This document shows positions 48,871-62,900 of a DNA stretch of 64,000 nucleotides, one piece after another. Numbering within the stretch: position 1 is the first letter of the stretch; the number at the start of each line of letters is the position of its first letter. The translations under genes were made by a program, and so were the position numbers. The notes beneath the pieces are model-generated. The model saw only the letters and a program-made list of their open reading frames with translations. It ran no database searches and was not told the DNA's origin. This DNA is from Channa striata (lineage: Eukaryota > Chordata > Actinopteri > Anabantiformes > Channidae), in the NCBI GenBank assembly GCA_033026295.1, contig CM065181.1, positions 3,257,001 through 3,321,000 on the forward strand, in the 5' to 3' direction.

Positions 48871-49989
48871 TTTTTTTATTCAAGCTGTTCTTTACACAAG
48901 CTGGTAACTTATGAAACCAAGAATTGTCTTTACTTAACTTTTAATGATTTGTGTAGTTTCTGTAAACCCACATGCGTGACAATGGCAAAACTGAAATATA
49001 TCCATACAGCAGTAGTAAGGGCTTAAGGGGAGAAGTGATTCATTCAGTTACCACCTACATTGCTAAGGCTAAACTTTGTCACACGGTACTAAAGCGACAT
49101 TTTACCTCTGTTAATGGCCTTATTGCTTTCATTTATGCAGTATGGCTGGCAGATAGTTTAGTAACAGACGAGTAGGAGGTAGAAACTTTAGTCATTGTCA
49201 GACTTTTAACATAGACATTCAGATTTTTCCTGTAGGCAGCACACATCAGTATAAATTTGATTCATATGCCATTTAAAATCCATAGATTATAACAGTTGGT
49301 TCCCTGTTGTTCAGCACTATGTCTTGCTTGTGAACTGGAGGAATATGGACGTAGGTATCTGCTGTCTGTTGTATGTATTCAGAGCACTGCCAATCATTAT
49401 AGAGTCTGAGAAAGCTGACCTCATTTGGGGGCAACGGACACCAGAGGATTCAAATCATCCAGACTTTGTGACTACAGATAATACCCAGACCTGGCTTTTT
49501 AACAAGTCTTTCAAACTAGCCCTGCACTCTTCCAGCTCCTCTCTCTCTTTCTATATAAGAGCCTGCCACAGACCATTTTTTCGAAATTGTCCACCAAGCA
49601 CTGGCATTTTGAAGAGGATGCTTTGAGAGCAGTGGCTTAGGTGGCTTTACCCGATTGCGGTGAAGTAATTGCACTGCCAACAGTATCTGTCTCTGAAACC
49701 TTATACATTTTGTATGATCAAAGTGTCTCTTAATTCTTCAAACAAGACCCATGGAAGAAAATGTCATCAAACCAGGCAGAAACGCTTATCTTGCTTATCT
49801 AAAGAAATGGGCCTAGAACACATTTTGACAACACTGGAGCTGTGAAGCGTTCAGTAATGAGACACTATGTATAAAAAAATTCGACTTTATTTTTGAGTCT
49901 GTCCTTGACGGACAATAAATCTTTGTAACAAAACAAAAAAACACAAGTATAACATAAAATGAATTAAAGCCTATACGAGATGAGCGAAA
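48871..49989 (+). other. first intron of the ptpru-like gene, nothing assigned
   Basis: No exon was found. 49380-49640 is repeat-poor and includes the TATATAAG-like string CTATATAAGAGCCTG near 49550, which could be chance. Confidence 0.35.
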
Positions 49990-50090
49990 GGCGGGTTACA
50001 CCCTGGACAGGTCTTCAGCCGATCTCAGGTCACACAGACCAGCTACCCAAAGTGCATGTCTTTGGACTGTGGGTGCAGGTTATGTAACAT
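49990..50090 (-). repeat. worn SINE/LINE2-tail-type repeat
   Basis: GGCGGGTTACACCCTGGACA followed by GGTCTTCAGCC, and AAGTGCATGTCTTTGGACTG, are minus-strand versions of a common teleost repeat whose + copy lies at 56084-56280. Confidence 0.65.
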
Positions 50091-51769
50091 GACCTAATTG
50101 AAAAGTTTACTCTAACAATGGTTCATCTTTTCATTCTGAAAAACTAAACTGAAATATCATTTCATTTCCCAGAATAGGAATAGGAAAAACCTGTTCCAGT
50201 TAACTGCAAAAATTAAACCAGAACCACAGCACTTTTTTTACATGTAAAAATAATATATAACTAATGATTATTGTCTTGATTCATTGTTTGGTGTAAACTG
50301 TCAGAGACTGTGAAATTGTTAATGACAGTTCACACAATACAGAAATTCCTCTGAGAGTGTACAAAGTTCAGCAGCTGTTTCCTCTGATCAAATAATCAAT
50401 TAATCAAGTGACGATTTAACAAGACAAAGCGTTTCACTTATCTGCTTCGTGCCATTTACAAAATGATTCATTGCATACTAATCCCCAAAACAGTGTACTA
50501 GCAGTTAGCCGGCCAATACACTGTTGGTCAGTATTTTATAATTGGCATAAAACGTAGGTGCAGAAATTTCTCATTGGACTCGGAAATGTAGGACGAGAAA
50601 ACTAAGTCTGTGAAAAGAAGTTATGTTTTTGTGCAAATATTGTCCTCATATCAAAAACTGTACTTAAAGTTGTTTTTTAACACCCTCCTCTGATGTTGTC
50701 ATGCCATTATCTCTTGTGGCACCAGGTAACTGCTCCTGACAGACTCAGTAGGTCATTAGGCCACATGATTCTCAGCAGTGTCATTTGCCTTAGGCACAAA
50801 AACATGAAGGTCGGGGTTTGGAAGGATCACTGGATGGGTTCAAATACACATACATTGACTAATATACCACTAACCAATGACTGTCACCCATTCATGGCCC
50901 CTGACCTCCACCAAATGCCTCTCTACCATCTGCCATACTTCCTACAACCCCTAGAGGACAATTTCTTACATCCTGCTCATAGTAACTATGCCAGTAGGTA
51001 GTTGACCTAGTAGTTAGGCTTATAAATCGCCATTCTGTGGCATGACTTGCTTAAGTTAGTGGCCTGATCAGAAATGTACCTAATCCTACTGTGTTAAAAC
51101 ATAAAAAAAAAAAGGAAAATCTAACAAATATGTTTGATTTTGAAAGTGATTTATTATTTTGCTCAGTAATAGCCACACATTTTCCTACATATAATTAGAG
51201 CAGAATCTTGCAGTTCCTTCCTTAACGCTTTCGATTATTTTCGGGGTTAAGTAAAAAGTACATGGCGTTTATGGCTTTTGGAACTCTTTGTATAGTTTTT
51301 TTTATATTGTCACATTCCTCATTGTGAAGAATCGCCAAACCTACAGTTTTCAGTATTTTTAAAGCCACCATATTCTTATTATGATAGTATTATAAAAATT
51401 AAAATGATACTCAGCCCTACTTAGACAGTTGAGGGAAAGTGGGTACACCAGAAAAGCAAATTAGAGCACTTCATCAAAATTTAAGCCCTGGAATGCACTC
51501 AACATCACAGATTGATGATAGATAATAGTGTTTGAGGGAGGATTTTTCCTTTCAAGGATAATTTACCCAGTGGTATTGAAATAATTGCTCTCAGCGACCA
51601 GAGCAGCTTGTTGAGAATGGCAGGTGAGAGTGATGATGTTGAATTTTGTTGGTTGTAACAATGTCTGTGTGCTTGTATTAAGGCTGAGTTGGACACAGAG
51701 ATGAGATATGCAAGAGTGTGACTGTTCTGCTGTAATGGCTGCCTGTCCATTTAGTCTGCTCGCCATCAG
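50091..51769 (+). other. first intron of the ptpru-like gene, nothing assigned
   Basis: AT-rich intron with no recognised exon or repeat. Confidence 0.4.
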
Positions 51770-52060
51770 ATTTGGCTGCTGCTGCCATTACCTCCCAGAT
51801 TTGTCACCGCCACTGACAGCCAACCATGAATAATCTTCATGAATATTCCTTTAATGCTTATGCCACATAGCCGATGGTGTGTTTACACTCTGCAGCCGAA
51901 CCAATTGTCCAAGCTATTCGCTGGCCATGAAACCTGTGGTCGGACCTGTCACGGCTTATGACAGGTTGATGTGATTCGTGACGCGAGTAGCAGAGAGGAA
52001 GCTGGCGCTCGGTTATCGCTCCAGCGTGAGACGACCAGACCAGCAGAAACAGCAGGCGGG
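51770..52060. promoter_or_regulatory. candidate conserved intronic enhancer
   Basis: A repeat-free patch with clustered developmental-factor motifs: TGACAG (51814-51819), ATGAATAAT, the POU-type CATGAATATTC (51838-51848), TTTAATGCTTATG and a SOX-like AACCAATTGTCC (51899-51910). The texture resembles vertebrate conserved noncoding elements. Conservation itself is not visible from one sequence. Confidence 0.35.
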
Positions 52061-55000
52061 GTCAAAGTTGAGCCACATGATGATTTTTGTGGTGGTGCTG
52101 TCAGCAAATGTCACTTCAGATTGAGGTGACATCTGGCGCCAAACTGTGGGAACACTCTTGCACTCGCTTCCTTTACTTTCCACAGCTTCTGGGGAAAAAC
52201 AACTGCGTGATGCCAAAAGCTATTTCTTTTCAGCTCTGCTTCCCCCCCCCTCCAGTCGTTATCTCTTCATCTGGCTCACATGTTTAGTCCGCCAATTCTT
52301 TAGTGTAGAAGACCACAGTGCTGATAAACTTAAGTTAGATTAACAGCTAAACTACACACTCTTTCTTATTTCCCTCCCTTCATTTTCTTAAAATATAAAA
52401 AACAAAATCTGTGATATGGAGCAAGACCTGGGGTGTTGGGGTCCCAGGGTAGCTGTAGATATTACACTTTAAAAAGTAGGCATTTAGAGTTATCAAACCT
52501 GTGGGCCTCCGTGTGTCCCTGTGGCACACAAGAGATATTAAAAGTTGAAAGGAAACTTGAAAGAAAAAATAATTAAATAAATAAAATGACATGCCCCTCA
52601 ACGGAGTGAACAAGGGCACTGCAGCAGCACCTGTTCACCCCTGTCAAGGTTAGCAGTGACCCTCCTGTGCACAGCAGGGGAGGTTATGCAGCATGAGCAG
52701 CAACACCTGTGTGTCTGCTATCACCGTGGGACGTCTTCATCACCAACTTCTACACTTCCTCCTTTTGTAGTGTAAGGCAATTTGAATCAGTGCCAGTTTT
52801 TGTGACTTGATGTTGCCCTTTTCCAGACAATCTTACTTTGTAATGGTATACATGAAGGGTCAGTGCTTCAGAGTGCAGGCCAAAAAAGTGTGTGGGGGGG
52901 TGATGAGTATTGTGCTCACTTCCTTCTGCACCAACTCTAGATGTGCCCTTTCAGCATCTGACCCCCAACTGCCCAACTGACTGGTGGTTTGAATGGGATA
53001 AGAAAGCTCCAAACCACCTTTTTCCTCCCTATACCAATTCCAGTACCTCTACCAAGGGTTTCTGCTCATACTGAGTACTGACCCAATTCCAGCACTGTCT
53101 TTTCCCAGGTTCAAAATTTGCATAACTCACCTTTTTGTCTGTAAGTCAGTGGAATTATTTTAATGAAAACAAGAACTGAAGATATAGTTATCACTGGAAA
53201 TTGAGTCACCGTGAAACCTAGTTAATATAGCAAAGTCAATGCAGGTTGGTAGTGTTTTCTGTAATACATGGACAACTTTCATAAATCAGCATGAATGCCA
53301 GTATGGATCAGACATATCTTTGATTGTGTGTCTCCATAAATCGAGACAATGAAGCCCACCTTCAGACAGTTAGAACAGATGGTCAGATGGTCATTGATCA
53401 AAAACTTCCCTCACAATGCACAAAATCAGAAAATGATTGAAAATGCAGAGCTAATGGCAAAAGAGCTATTGAGAGAGAAGTTTAAGCCCCCTGATCACTT
53501 GCTGTAGGTAGCGGGTGTGTTGGTTGCTTGTCGGTTTTTGGTATTTGCAAAAAAGGAAAAAAAAAAAGACAGATCCCCCAATTTGATGTTAGAAGTGTGC
53601 TTCAGATATTGATTAACTATCCAGAGGGGCACTAGATCTAAAGGATCCCGACACCTTTACATCAAACGGCTCCCACTGTGATTGGGAGGAACTGTGCCAG
53701 TGAGCAGCAGGCCGTGTGAAAGAAGGTGGCTTTTCAAGGTTCAAAGTGAAATTAATAAGCACTTCCAGCGTAGGCGTTCGTTGGGGGGCAACAAAGTTAA
53801 ACCCTGCCAGTGCAATTCCCTTCTTTCCCATCTTGGCCCTTGTCAACCCATCCATCCTTTTTACGCTTTTTTGAGAACTGACTTGGCAAACACATTTTTG
53901 AAACGTCTATCTTTGACTTTTATTTGGAGGCGCCACCTTGGCAATGATCCAGACCGTGGTGCAGTTTTGGCAGTTATAAGATGCAGTACCACCTGGGCAC
54001 AGCATCTGCTGTGTTTGGATTCCAAATGCCGTCTGTATCAGTAGCGAGTGTGGGGGTTATGGCCCCCATGGCCCCTGAACTCAGACAGATAAACGTAAAG
54101 GATTACATTCATGAGCAAGGAGCTGATGGATCGTGACCTGCATTGGAATGAACAAGCTGTAGCATCTTTGCATTCACAGAGGATCACGTTGGCCGAGGCA
54201 AGGGTGATTGGAGGCATATTCTTTTGAAATCCTCATTCTGTTTTATGAGATGTATCACCACCAGTGCCCAGAGTGTGATGCTGTGGTTTTTATAAGCTTG
54301 CTGTTACAGGAGGTCCTGAATCATTTATTCAATAAGCAAAACCCTCAAGTGTACATGCAGAATCACAGGTGGAAGCAGTGAAAAAGAGGCACAGATTTGA
54401 AACGAATGAAGTGGGGAAAAGAGAGGAGTCTGTGGAGTACAGGAGGGGGGTAGGGGGATTATTGATTACATTGGTGGGAGCTGCAGGGAAACGGCATGGA
54501 AATCAGCTGGTGGTTGGCTTTCTTTCTATGCTGCAACTCTGCACATCAGCTTTCATTTTCCTCCTGCCGTTTGATCTAGCAGGCCACCCCAAGGTAAAAG
54601 TGACTCAGCGGAGGCATCTCCAGATCGGCCACCGGCCATGTGTGTCCCCGTGCCCTGCTGGCCTACACCCCCCAATCTCTGCGTCAATGGAGTGTGAGCA
54701 GATGGCTGGTGGCTGGGGTCACCAAGCCCAAAAACAATAATAATAGGACATGAGAGGATGATGAGGCTGGCCCAGACACTGGTGGGATGATGCAGGGATG
54801 ACCTGAGTAAGACATTTAGAAACAGATCTACTTTGTTTGCCCTCGACATATGTTGTTTGTGAGCTAGTTTAAATACACCTTCCTGTATGGTGACCTAGAA
54901 AAGTGATGAGAACACCAAAAAGCTTTCTGTCAAACGGCTGCACTGTTTGCTTTTTCCTGTAGAGGTTCAGTGTTGGTAATGTCTTAATGTATTATGAAAT

Positions 55001-56083
55001 GAACCGCGAGAGGCTGACTGGCTCTGTATTGTTTGTAGGAAATGGAGTGTTCATGGAGTTCAAGTGTTATGGGGAACAAGATGGCACCCATACTTTAGGA
55101 TAGATTCGCTGCTGGTAGTATTTATTATGGTTTTGTTCAGCATACATATTAAAGTTATTGTAAAATACTTCCCCGTAGGAAAGAACAATATTAATTACAG
55201 TTTTGTTTTTTGGGATTTGAAAAGGCAGTAAAATATTTTTGAGTGGGGAGGCTAATAATATGCCAGCATTGATCATTTATATGCAAATAAGAAATATTGA
55301 GTTTTGATCTAAATTCAGTTTTATCTGAGTGGAAGCAGCATTTTTCCTCATCTAGGCTTATTTAGCCTGGTAATGGAGGGTTGTCTGACTTTATATTTTT
55401 TCCCCAAGCTTCTAAGTGCAGTTATGAAAGGGGAGGAGCATGTTTTCACAATTAGGAAATGGGTACTACCATTGTTTATGTGAATCAACCTTAGGGGGCA
55501 GGAAAAAGAACCCTTCTCAACCAGACTTAACCCGAAAATACTTACTGTATACTAAAAGATACCCGAACCAAACCTTAAAGGACCTGTTGATACCCAGTGA
55601 GTTCAGTCATAAATTCAGAAAAAGTGTTTGCGCTCAGGTAGAGTTTAATCCGATTTATTGCATATTGTAATGGGTTCAATAGTTTGGTCTCTTCAAAATA
55701 TGACTACACATAACAAATGGGAGAGTCAGAGTCTAGCACAGGGGACTGTCTTCCTGTATTGTTAGACAGATATTCATTTCTCAACCCTGTGGTTGGTAGA
55801 TCACAAGTTAAGTTTTTATCATGTTGGAGAAAGTTTTGAGCCATCCAAAACTGTGGGCAGTTGTTGAGTACTTTTAGGTGTTGTCAGCATAACTGTAGTA
55901 GAAATATTGTTCCTATATGGATAGTGTTGCCTGCAGGAAACATATAAATGTAGGAGAGACTTGGACCAAGTATCAAATATTTGAGGGAAATGGCAAAAGC
56001 AGGCTATGTTTCAGCCTAAAAGCAAGAGGTTAGTGTAGTTTCCTGACTCAGCTGCCAGAGAAGGTCATTCCTTACTTTTAGTT
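52061..56083 (+). other. first intron of the ptpru-like gene, nothing assigned
   Basis: Overlapping frames of up to 123 codons (54369-54740) on both strands resemble no known protein. No flanking splice signals of exon quality combine with them into a ptpru-like MAM, Ig or FN3 segment. Confidence 0.4.
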
Positions 56084-56280
56084 ATGCTGGTTAGCGCTGT
56101 CGCCTCACAGCTACAAGGTCCCCGGTCCAAATCTACCAGGCTGCAGCCTTTCTGTGTGGAGGTTGCATCCTCTCATAAGACTGGAGACCTGTCCAGAGTG
56201 TCCTCCACCTCTTGTCCAATGACAGCTGGGATAGCCTCCTGTGACCCCGAGCAGGATACATGTGGGTGGATGGACATCCA
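56084..56280 (+). repeat. tRNA-derived SINE copy, second family
   Basis: The head TGGTTAGCGCTGTCGCCTCA with the following CAAGGTCCCCGGTCCAAATC is an A-box/B-box pair. It is followed by CTTTCTGTGTGGAGGTTGCA, ACCTGTCCAGAGTGTCCTCC and TGACAGCTGGGATAGCCTCC, a very common teleost repeat. Confidence 0.8.
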
Positions 56281-56828
56281 TATTCTTTACCACTTCTTTT
56301 CATGAACTTTAACAACTTGATAACTTTAACTTGTCAGTCGCCTCAGGTGCATGGAGGGATTCATAGTTGTCTTGATGTGGTTAGTAGAAGAGAGGAAGGC
56401 GCATGTAGAACAATGTATGACATGTTTGTCACTGTCACTCCTTAGGGAGTTTTTGCACATAAATTGCTTCTGCCTGAATCTGTACAGCCACGCCCACGTG
56501 GTTCTGTAACAAGTCCCAGACATCTCTAATTATATGCACACAAAAGTAGGCTATGTATTGTTTTCATATCTCCTCTTCACCCCCTCCATTCTCACCCCCC
56601 ACCACCACTCGCCAACTCTGTCACCCACTTTCTACCATGCCGGAAGACCTGTTGTTAATTAAACCTGCCAATCACAGACAGACAATAAGGAGGAGGGGAG
56701 ATGGGCCTTGGTAGTGAGGAGGCAATTCTTTACTTTCCAGAAAGCGTTTTATAGCCACTCTTACTTCATGGTAATAGTAAAATCTGCATTGAAGAGGATG
56801 TGAAGGACTAACATTTGACTTTGACTCT

Positions 56829-56855
56829 GTGTGTGTGTGTGCGTGTGTGTGTGTG
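56829..56855. repeat. (TG)n microsatellite
   Basis: A TG run interrupted once by GCG. Confidence 0.93.
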
Positions 56856-59800
56856 GATGTCTACCGTCTGTATACACATGAGTGCATTTAGGGAGGGTGG
56901 AGCAATTAATAAGGGGAACAGATTAGGAATGCTGTCAAAAGCGACAGCTCTTTTTTTTTTTATTGTGTCTTTAAAGAGAGGAAGAGGGGTTGAGTAACGA
57001 GCTCTGCTGCATGGTCCAACAGGAATATGATCCTCTTTTTGCCTCCAAATTCTTGCTGCCTGGGCGACGTCTTTGACCCCCCTGTGTCTTTTGTGTTTAA
57101 TTAAGAATCCGCTTGAAAGGGATTACAGTACAAGGCTGGGTGACTATGTAGAGGCAAAGAAGTGAGAGCATAAGTAGAATTGTTAATAAAAGGTTTAGTG
57201 AGCGGTTAGGGGTGGGCGGGGGGCTGCTCGAAACATAGGCCACCGTGTGAGTGAAGGCTAAAAGTTTGACTCATCCCGCTGTCCAGCTTGTTTCGAGGTG
57301 GTGTACTGTAAATCCTTACCTAAGCGGTGTCTTGCCTAATTAACGTGATTTGTTTGTGCGTAATTGGGCTGGAGGCACGCGTTTGCTCACCTACTGGACT
57401 GCTTACTGCAGCACTGCACAAAATCTTACCTTGCAGTCATATGAGAAAGTGCACACTGACACACTAACAGTGACAGACACACATGCTTAGCCAAGGGAAA
57501 AAAGTAAAAGTGCCCACCTTTGAGTGTTGAGTGCTTTATTTTCTTATGCAAATATATTTATATAACGTTTTAAATATACATGTATATTGAAGTTAAGAGT
57601 GGTCAGTATGCTATGACAATTTACACTGCTACTTTTACTAGTTATTGTATTACTACTAATAACTATGAGTACTACTAGAGTAATAATTGTTCTTATAATA
57701 ATATAATATTAATATAATTTGTGTAAAACTACCAGTGCTGCTGCTTTTATTGCCACTTTAAGCTGGACTGCTGCTGCTGATAAATAATACTAGCAGTACT
57801 TGGCTGTTGCTAATCTATTGCCAAAATGTTGATCCAAATTCTATAATGCTGCTTTTAATGCTACTGAACTACTATTACTACAAATAATAATATTGCTGTG
57901 TCACTTGACTAGTGCAATGCATACCACACACACTGGCTCTGTCGTTTCAGTAGTTATTATTAACAATTAATATGCAATAATGACAGTATTCTTTTGTTTT
58001 ACTTCTAAGTTCTGAGGATTTAAAAAAAAATCTAATGTGATAATAAAATCATTTGCATTGAGTTTCGTCCCTCGGCGGTTTTGATTTGGATTGTCTGTTG
58101 GGCCCATAGGAACAGGAATTAACAGCACGCAAGGTGCGATCCTGTGTAGAATGTTTGTGGCAAAGTAGAAGTTCACGAAGGAGAAATTGTTGTCGGTCTG
58201 GGGTGATTAGGTCTGAGGCTGCCCCTTGGTGGATAACCAGACAAAAAAACGCCAGGAAGCATGTGAAAAATAATGCTGCTGTTGTCTACACATGTACATT
58301 TTTAAACGGCAAGTATATCTAGGTGTTTCTTTAGAGGGTGATGGAAATTTCTGCATGGAAAATGCAGTGCGTTGCTCTCGTTGTGAAAGTGCTGTGAGTA
58401 TACGGACTGCCACTGCTTTTAGTGCTACTGTGATTGCTCAAACGTCATTAGATTCCTCTCTGTTAAAGTCTAAATACAGAGTTATTACAGTCGGTGAGCT
58501 TCACCCTTTCCCTGTTTGCATGTCTAACCATGTTTGGAAGCTTTTAAAGTGGAGCTTGCTGTGTTAACTCCCTTGTGTCTCCCTCAGCTTTAAATCACGA
58601 GCAATGGCTCTGAAGAGCTGACAAGACCGCTGGTCACCTGAGGCAGGAGTGACCTCTAACTTCTGCTGGTGTGGGGATTTTGATGCCAGGTTTGCCAGAA
58701 GGCAACTGTTTTTTTTTTTTTTTTTTTCCCACCCCAAAACTGACTAGGCATCCGCAGAGGATAGGGGTGGGGGTGACAGCGAAGAAAAAGCACTCGTCAG
58801 GTGTGCGGCTGTATGTGGTTGTGTGAGTTTTGACCTAGCCGCGGGCGTGAATAAAAATGTCCAGTAATTGCCTGATTCTGTCACTGAGATCATTACCACA
58901 GGTGTTTGAGCTTGGTGGATGCAGGTGAGGATGTAAAGCCTGTAGAGGTTTGACAGAAAAACAACCTTTTTCCCCTCGACTTTTTAAAGACCTGGATTGA
59001 GGTTATAATGATCAGGTGGGTAGGGGCCTTTCACTGTCACTAAATTTGACAGTTGGTCTTAATGATGTTGACATTTCAAATATGCTTGGGAGAAAATGTT
59101 GTTCGGAGCAATGGCCCTCTCCTTTCATGTTATGAAAAACAGAATCAGTGGCATGTGAAATTTGCGTGGTGGAGGAGGCGGAGGAGGGGACGTGGTTGTA
59201 GCAGGAACTGGAGGGAGGAGGGCACAAGTTTTTTTTCTAGTTGATTAGGCAGCTGAAATCATCTTTTGTGAAGGCAGTGCAAGCAAGCAAGTCAGGGAGG
59301 GGAACCAAACCTCCCAGAGGAAGGCCTTTTGGGTTCATTGCTGCTGGATTGATGCTGAGCGTGGGGCGTTTGTTCTGGGCTCAGTTTTCGGGGCGTGGGC
59401 CCATCCAGAGGCGAGACTGGAGGCTCCGGGATTTATTCCGCCCCAGTGGGTAGCTGCAGCAGTGCTGGCGGCCCGCGCTGGCGGATTTAAGCCCCTATCA
59501 CAACAGCAAAGCAGCGTGCTATTTGCAGAGAAAACGAGAGCAGGGAAGCAAAGCGGTATAGTCTCATTATCAGAGTCTACAGGAGACGGAGACTACGGGG
59601 ATGGACAGAGAGAGGTTGCTGCAGAAACAGATTCGGAATGAGCTGAAGGAACAAAAAGCTATAGTGATGGAAAAATATGAGATGAAGGGAGAAATAACTG
59701 GGCAGAAAGTTCACAATGCCTCAGTGGTATCTGTGATCAGCTGCAGACTTTATGAAGAGTGTAGACTGTGAAGAGATTAGATGAAGAGAAAAAGGGGAAG

Positions 59801-59919
59801 ATGAGAGGGCTACTTACTAACTATGAAGGGATAGAGAGCCTGTTGTCCACTGTTTGAACACAGCAGAGCCACTGTCTGCAGCTGCATGATCCCTTTGGCC
59901 GAGCTCTGTCCGAGGGGCT
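56856..59919 (+). other. first intron of the ptpru-like gene, mixed content
   Basis: 57190-57420 and 59240-59490 are GC-richer patches without recognised repeats. 57600-57900 is an AT-rich run of ACT/ATT-like near-repeats. A poly-T of 19 bases lies at 58709-58727. No exon was identified. Confidence 0.4.
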
Positions 59920-59945
59920 ACACACACACACACACACACACACAC
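59920..59945. repeat. (CA)n microsatellite
   Basis: An uninterrupted run of 13 units, followed by imperfect CA-rich sequence to about 59968. Confidence 0.95.
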
Positions 59946-59968
59946 GGACAAACACAGACACACACACA

Positions 59969-62900
59969 TGGGCACAGAAGTTGCACTAACAGGGAGGCCC
60001 CCTCATTAATGTGCGCTACGGCACAAGGCTCATTTTAGAGACCATTACGTCCTGGTAAGAACTGCTCACTTGTCAAGATAGTGCATGAATCCCGGCTGAT
60101 TTTGGCTCCTTTACTGTGGTGCCACACTTGATGCAAAGCCAAACTAGCCCACCAATACTTAAAAACTGGGTCTACACAAATCCCTGTGTGGAAAATGTCC
60201 ACACTGAGTATTTTTACATACAGAGAAAAAGAACACAGTCTACTTATTCTCTCGGCTCTCTGCCGTCTCGGCCTTCTTTCAAAACTTTGTAACACCTTAG
60301 GGAGCATTTTGTGTCTGTGCCGTTATTGTGTTTGTCTTGCCATATGCAATGTAAGACCTCAGTTAATGACACGTCTTTGGACTTGGAGAAGAACTCCTTG
60401 AGTTTTCTGGGACATCTTCCCTAAAGTGGTGCCCTCCAAGTAGCACAGTGTACCAAGAGTCCATCTGAAGTGTAGACCTGATCCTGCGACCGGGGTATTT
60501 CATGGGGGAATGGCTGAATAGGCCTGCTCCAGGGTTACCGATGATAAATGGAAAAACTCAAGGACTTGAAGTGGACAGTTTTGGAGTGGACTGTACAACA
60601 TGACCTTAAAGCAAACGTGAAGAAGATTCACATTTCCAGTCTGATTGATCACATGTGGCTCTGATGTCTCACCTCACAGCATAGCGGCCCAAGTGAAGTA
60701 GGACTGTTGCGAGGATTAGACTGATTTATGGGTAGTGTCACCCACCTGTGGTATGCTGGAAGTGATCCATATTATCGTTATTAAATCTTTCCATAAAATC
60801 TCCTTATTGAATCTGAGGACTTCTGATTTGTTATTTACTGATGGATGCTGATAATATAAAATAAGTAGCATTTCCTTTCACCTTTTTTTTTGTTCGTTTG
60901 TTTGCTTTAACTTTATGCTGCTTCATGAAGGTTTAGCTTAAAGTCTGTGGAGATTCTCCATCGCTGTCGGATAGTTTTTGAGATGACTGGCAAGTTGATT
61001 TTCACGCTGATCGGTCAGAGGTGGGCAATAAAACGTATCAATATAAAACTGTGTAATGATAGTCTTAATGATACTCTTCAAACTATTCAAACCCCGTGTG
61101 TCCTAAGCTGACAGGAAAAGTGGATTGATTTTGAATTTCCTGCCATAGGTAGCTTTGTAACCAAAAGCTGCATATTGTAGCTTTGTTTTTTTTTTTTTTT
61201 TTAGGTTTGGGAACTGTCTGCATTGCTGATTAATTTCTTATCAGTCACGAGCAAGATTCTTAGAACCCAGCTGAGTTTGTTTCGCTTGCTACAATAAGGC
61301 AGAAACTACACTGTAGATTAAAGCTTCTGTGGACATTTGAATAGCAGGGGTAGTAGTGGCCATCAGGGTCAGAATGAGTGGGGGAATATTGTTTTTAATT
61401 TTCACTCAGCTCTGCAAGGTCACATTACAGTGCATCAGAGGGACCTTTTCCCCAGGTAAGGTTCTTGGACCTGAGCTTCTGACTAAGGTAACATCAAGAG
61501 TGAGCCTTGTCAATTTGCTAATCCTTTGCCAGATGTCCTCTGACAGTGGTTGGAATTAAACGATAATTGCCTTCCCCTCTATCAGTTAATTCATCTATTT
61601 CCTTAAAAACAAAACTTGCTTAATTCTGAAGAGAACCACTGAGAAAGTCCTTCAGAATTAAACAAGTTTGGTTTTTCCAGTCCTCATACTTGCTCAAAAT
61701 GTTGAAGAAATTCAATTTCCACCCTTGGTTGGTACAGCTCAGTATGTATGTTGATTGCAGTTCTTTGCAAAACAAGTTTAGTGGGCATGTATCCAGACTT
61801 TTGTGTTTGTATGAAAAGTAAATTACGATTGCTGAACTTTATATCATTATTGGGATTTTTAATATCTGTAATTATCTGAAAAACCCAGCACTGGCCTCTC
61901 TATAATCATGATAGCCTTTACTATTATATTAGATATAGATGAGTCTAGACCTGAGTCCGTGTTGAGTACATGAACACTTTTCACAGCCAGTAATACACTA
62001 GCATTGCATGTCAGCAAGTGCAGATTATTCTGGAAATAATATGTTTTTTCCAAAAAACCTATAATGTCATGTCAAATACTGCTTGCATTGTGTGTGTGAT
62101 GTCACTCAGCACTGTATGTCCATCAGGATAAATGTAAACTGTCTTAGTGACAGACACTTCACAAACAAGACTGGTGCATCTAATGCTGTGTTTATGTCAG
62201 ACTGGATTTACCACATATACAAGCTGCACAGTGGGATGCTGAAGGGTTAGTGGCAATGGATGTTACACAAATGCTTCCAAATCGTAGGAATGAGATCCAA
62301 TCATCCCAGTTTTCAGATATCACCTGAACTCAGCACAACTGCTCTGTCCACTTTACAGTTTTTGCTTTACTTCCCTTGGCACTTTTTTTTTCTCCAATAG
62401 ATTTCCCACCACACGGCACCTGTGCTGTGCTTGTCCTTTTCCAGCCTCCAAACCTGACTCTGCAGATCAAACTGGAATGGGCTTGATTACTTCCAACACA
62501 AGAAGACCTGATTGCAAAGGCCCTCATCCATGAATAAGACTGATTATCAGGAATTCAGAAAACTGCATTTATCCTAGAATACTGCACTGTAAAATCCACG
62601 GTTATAGCATTTCATGTCATTTGCTGCTGATTGCCAAGTTTCGTGATTCTTGTTGAAATGGATGATAATTACAGCCCTGCACTGACAGATCATAAACGTA
62701 ATTTTATTGAGTGGCGAGTGGAAATGAGTAAATTGGTGGTATTTTGTCCCCAACAGCAGTTTTTCTGCCCCCAAAAATTAGAAAAAAAATGCACCGGCAA
62801 TCATGGATGCTTCATTAACAAACTGATGATCAGTGCTTATGTTAAGAGAACAGAGAAGAAGGAGCTACTGGCCGACGGTTGGTATGTCCCCCCTCTTGCA

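Noticed and set aside
54369..54740. 123-codon frame as a possible internal ptpru exon
   Set aside because: No MAM, immunoglobulin or fibronectin III signature and no paired splice sites of matching phase.
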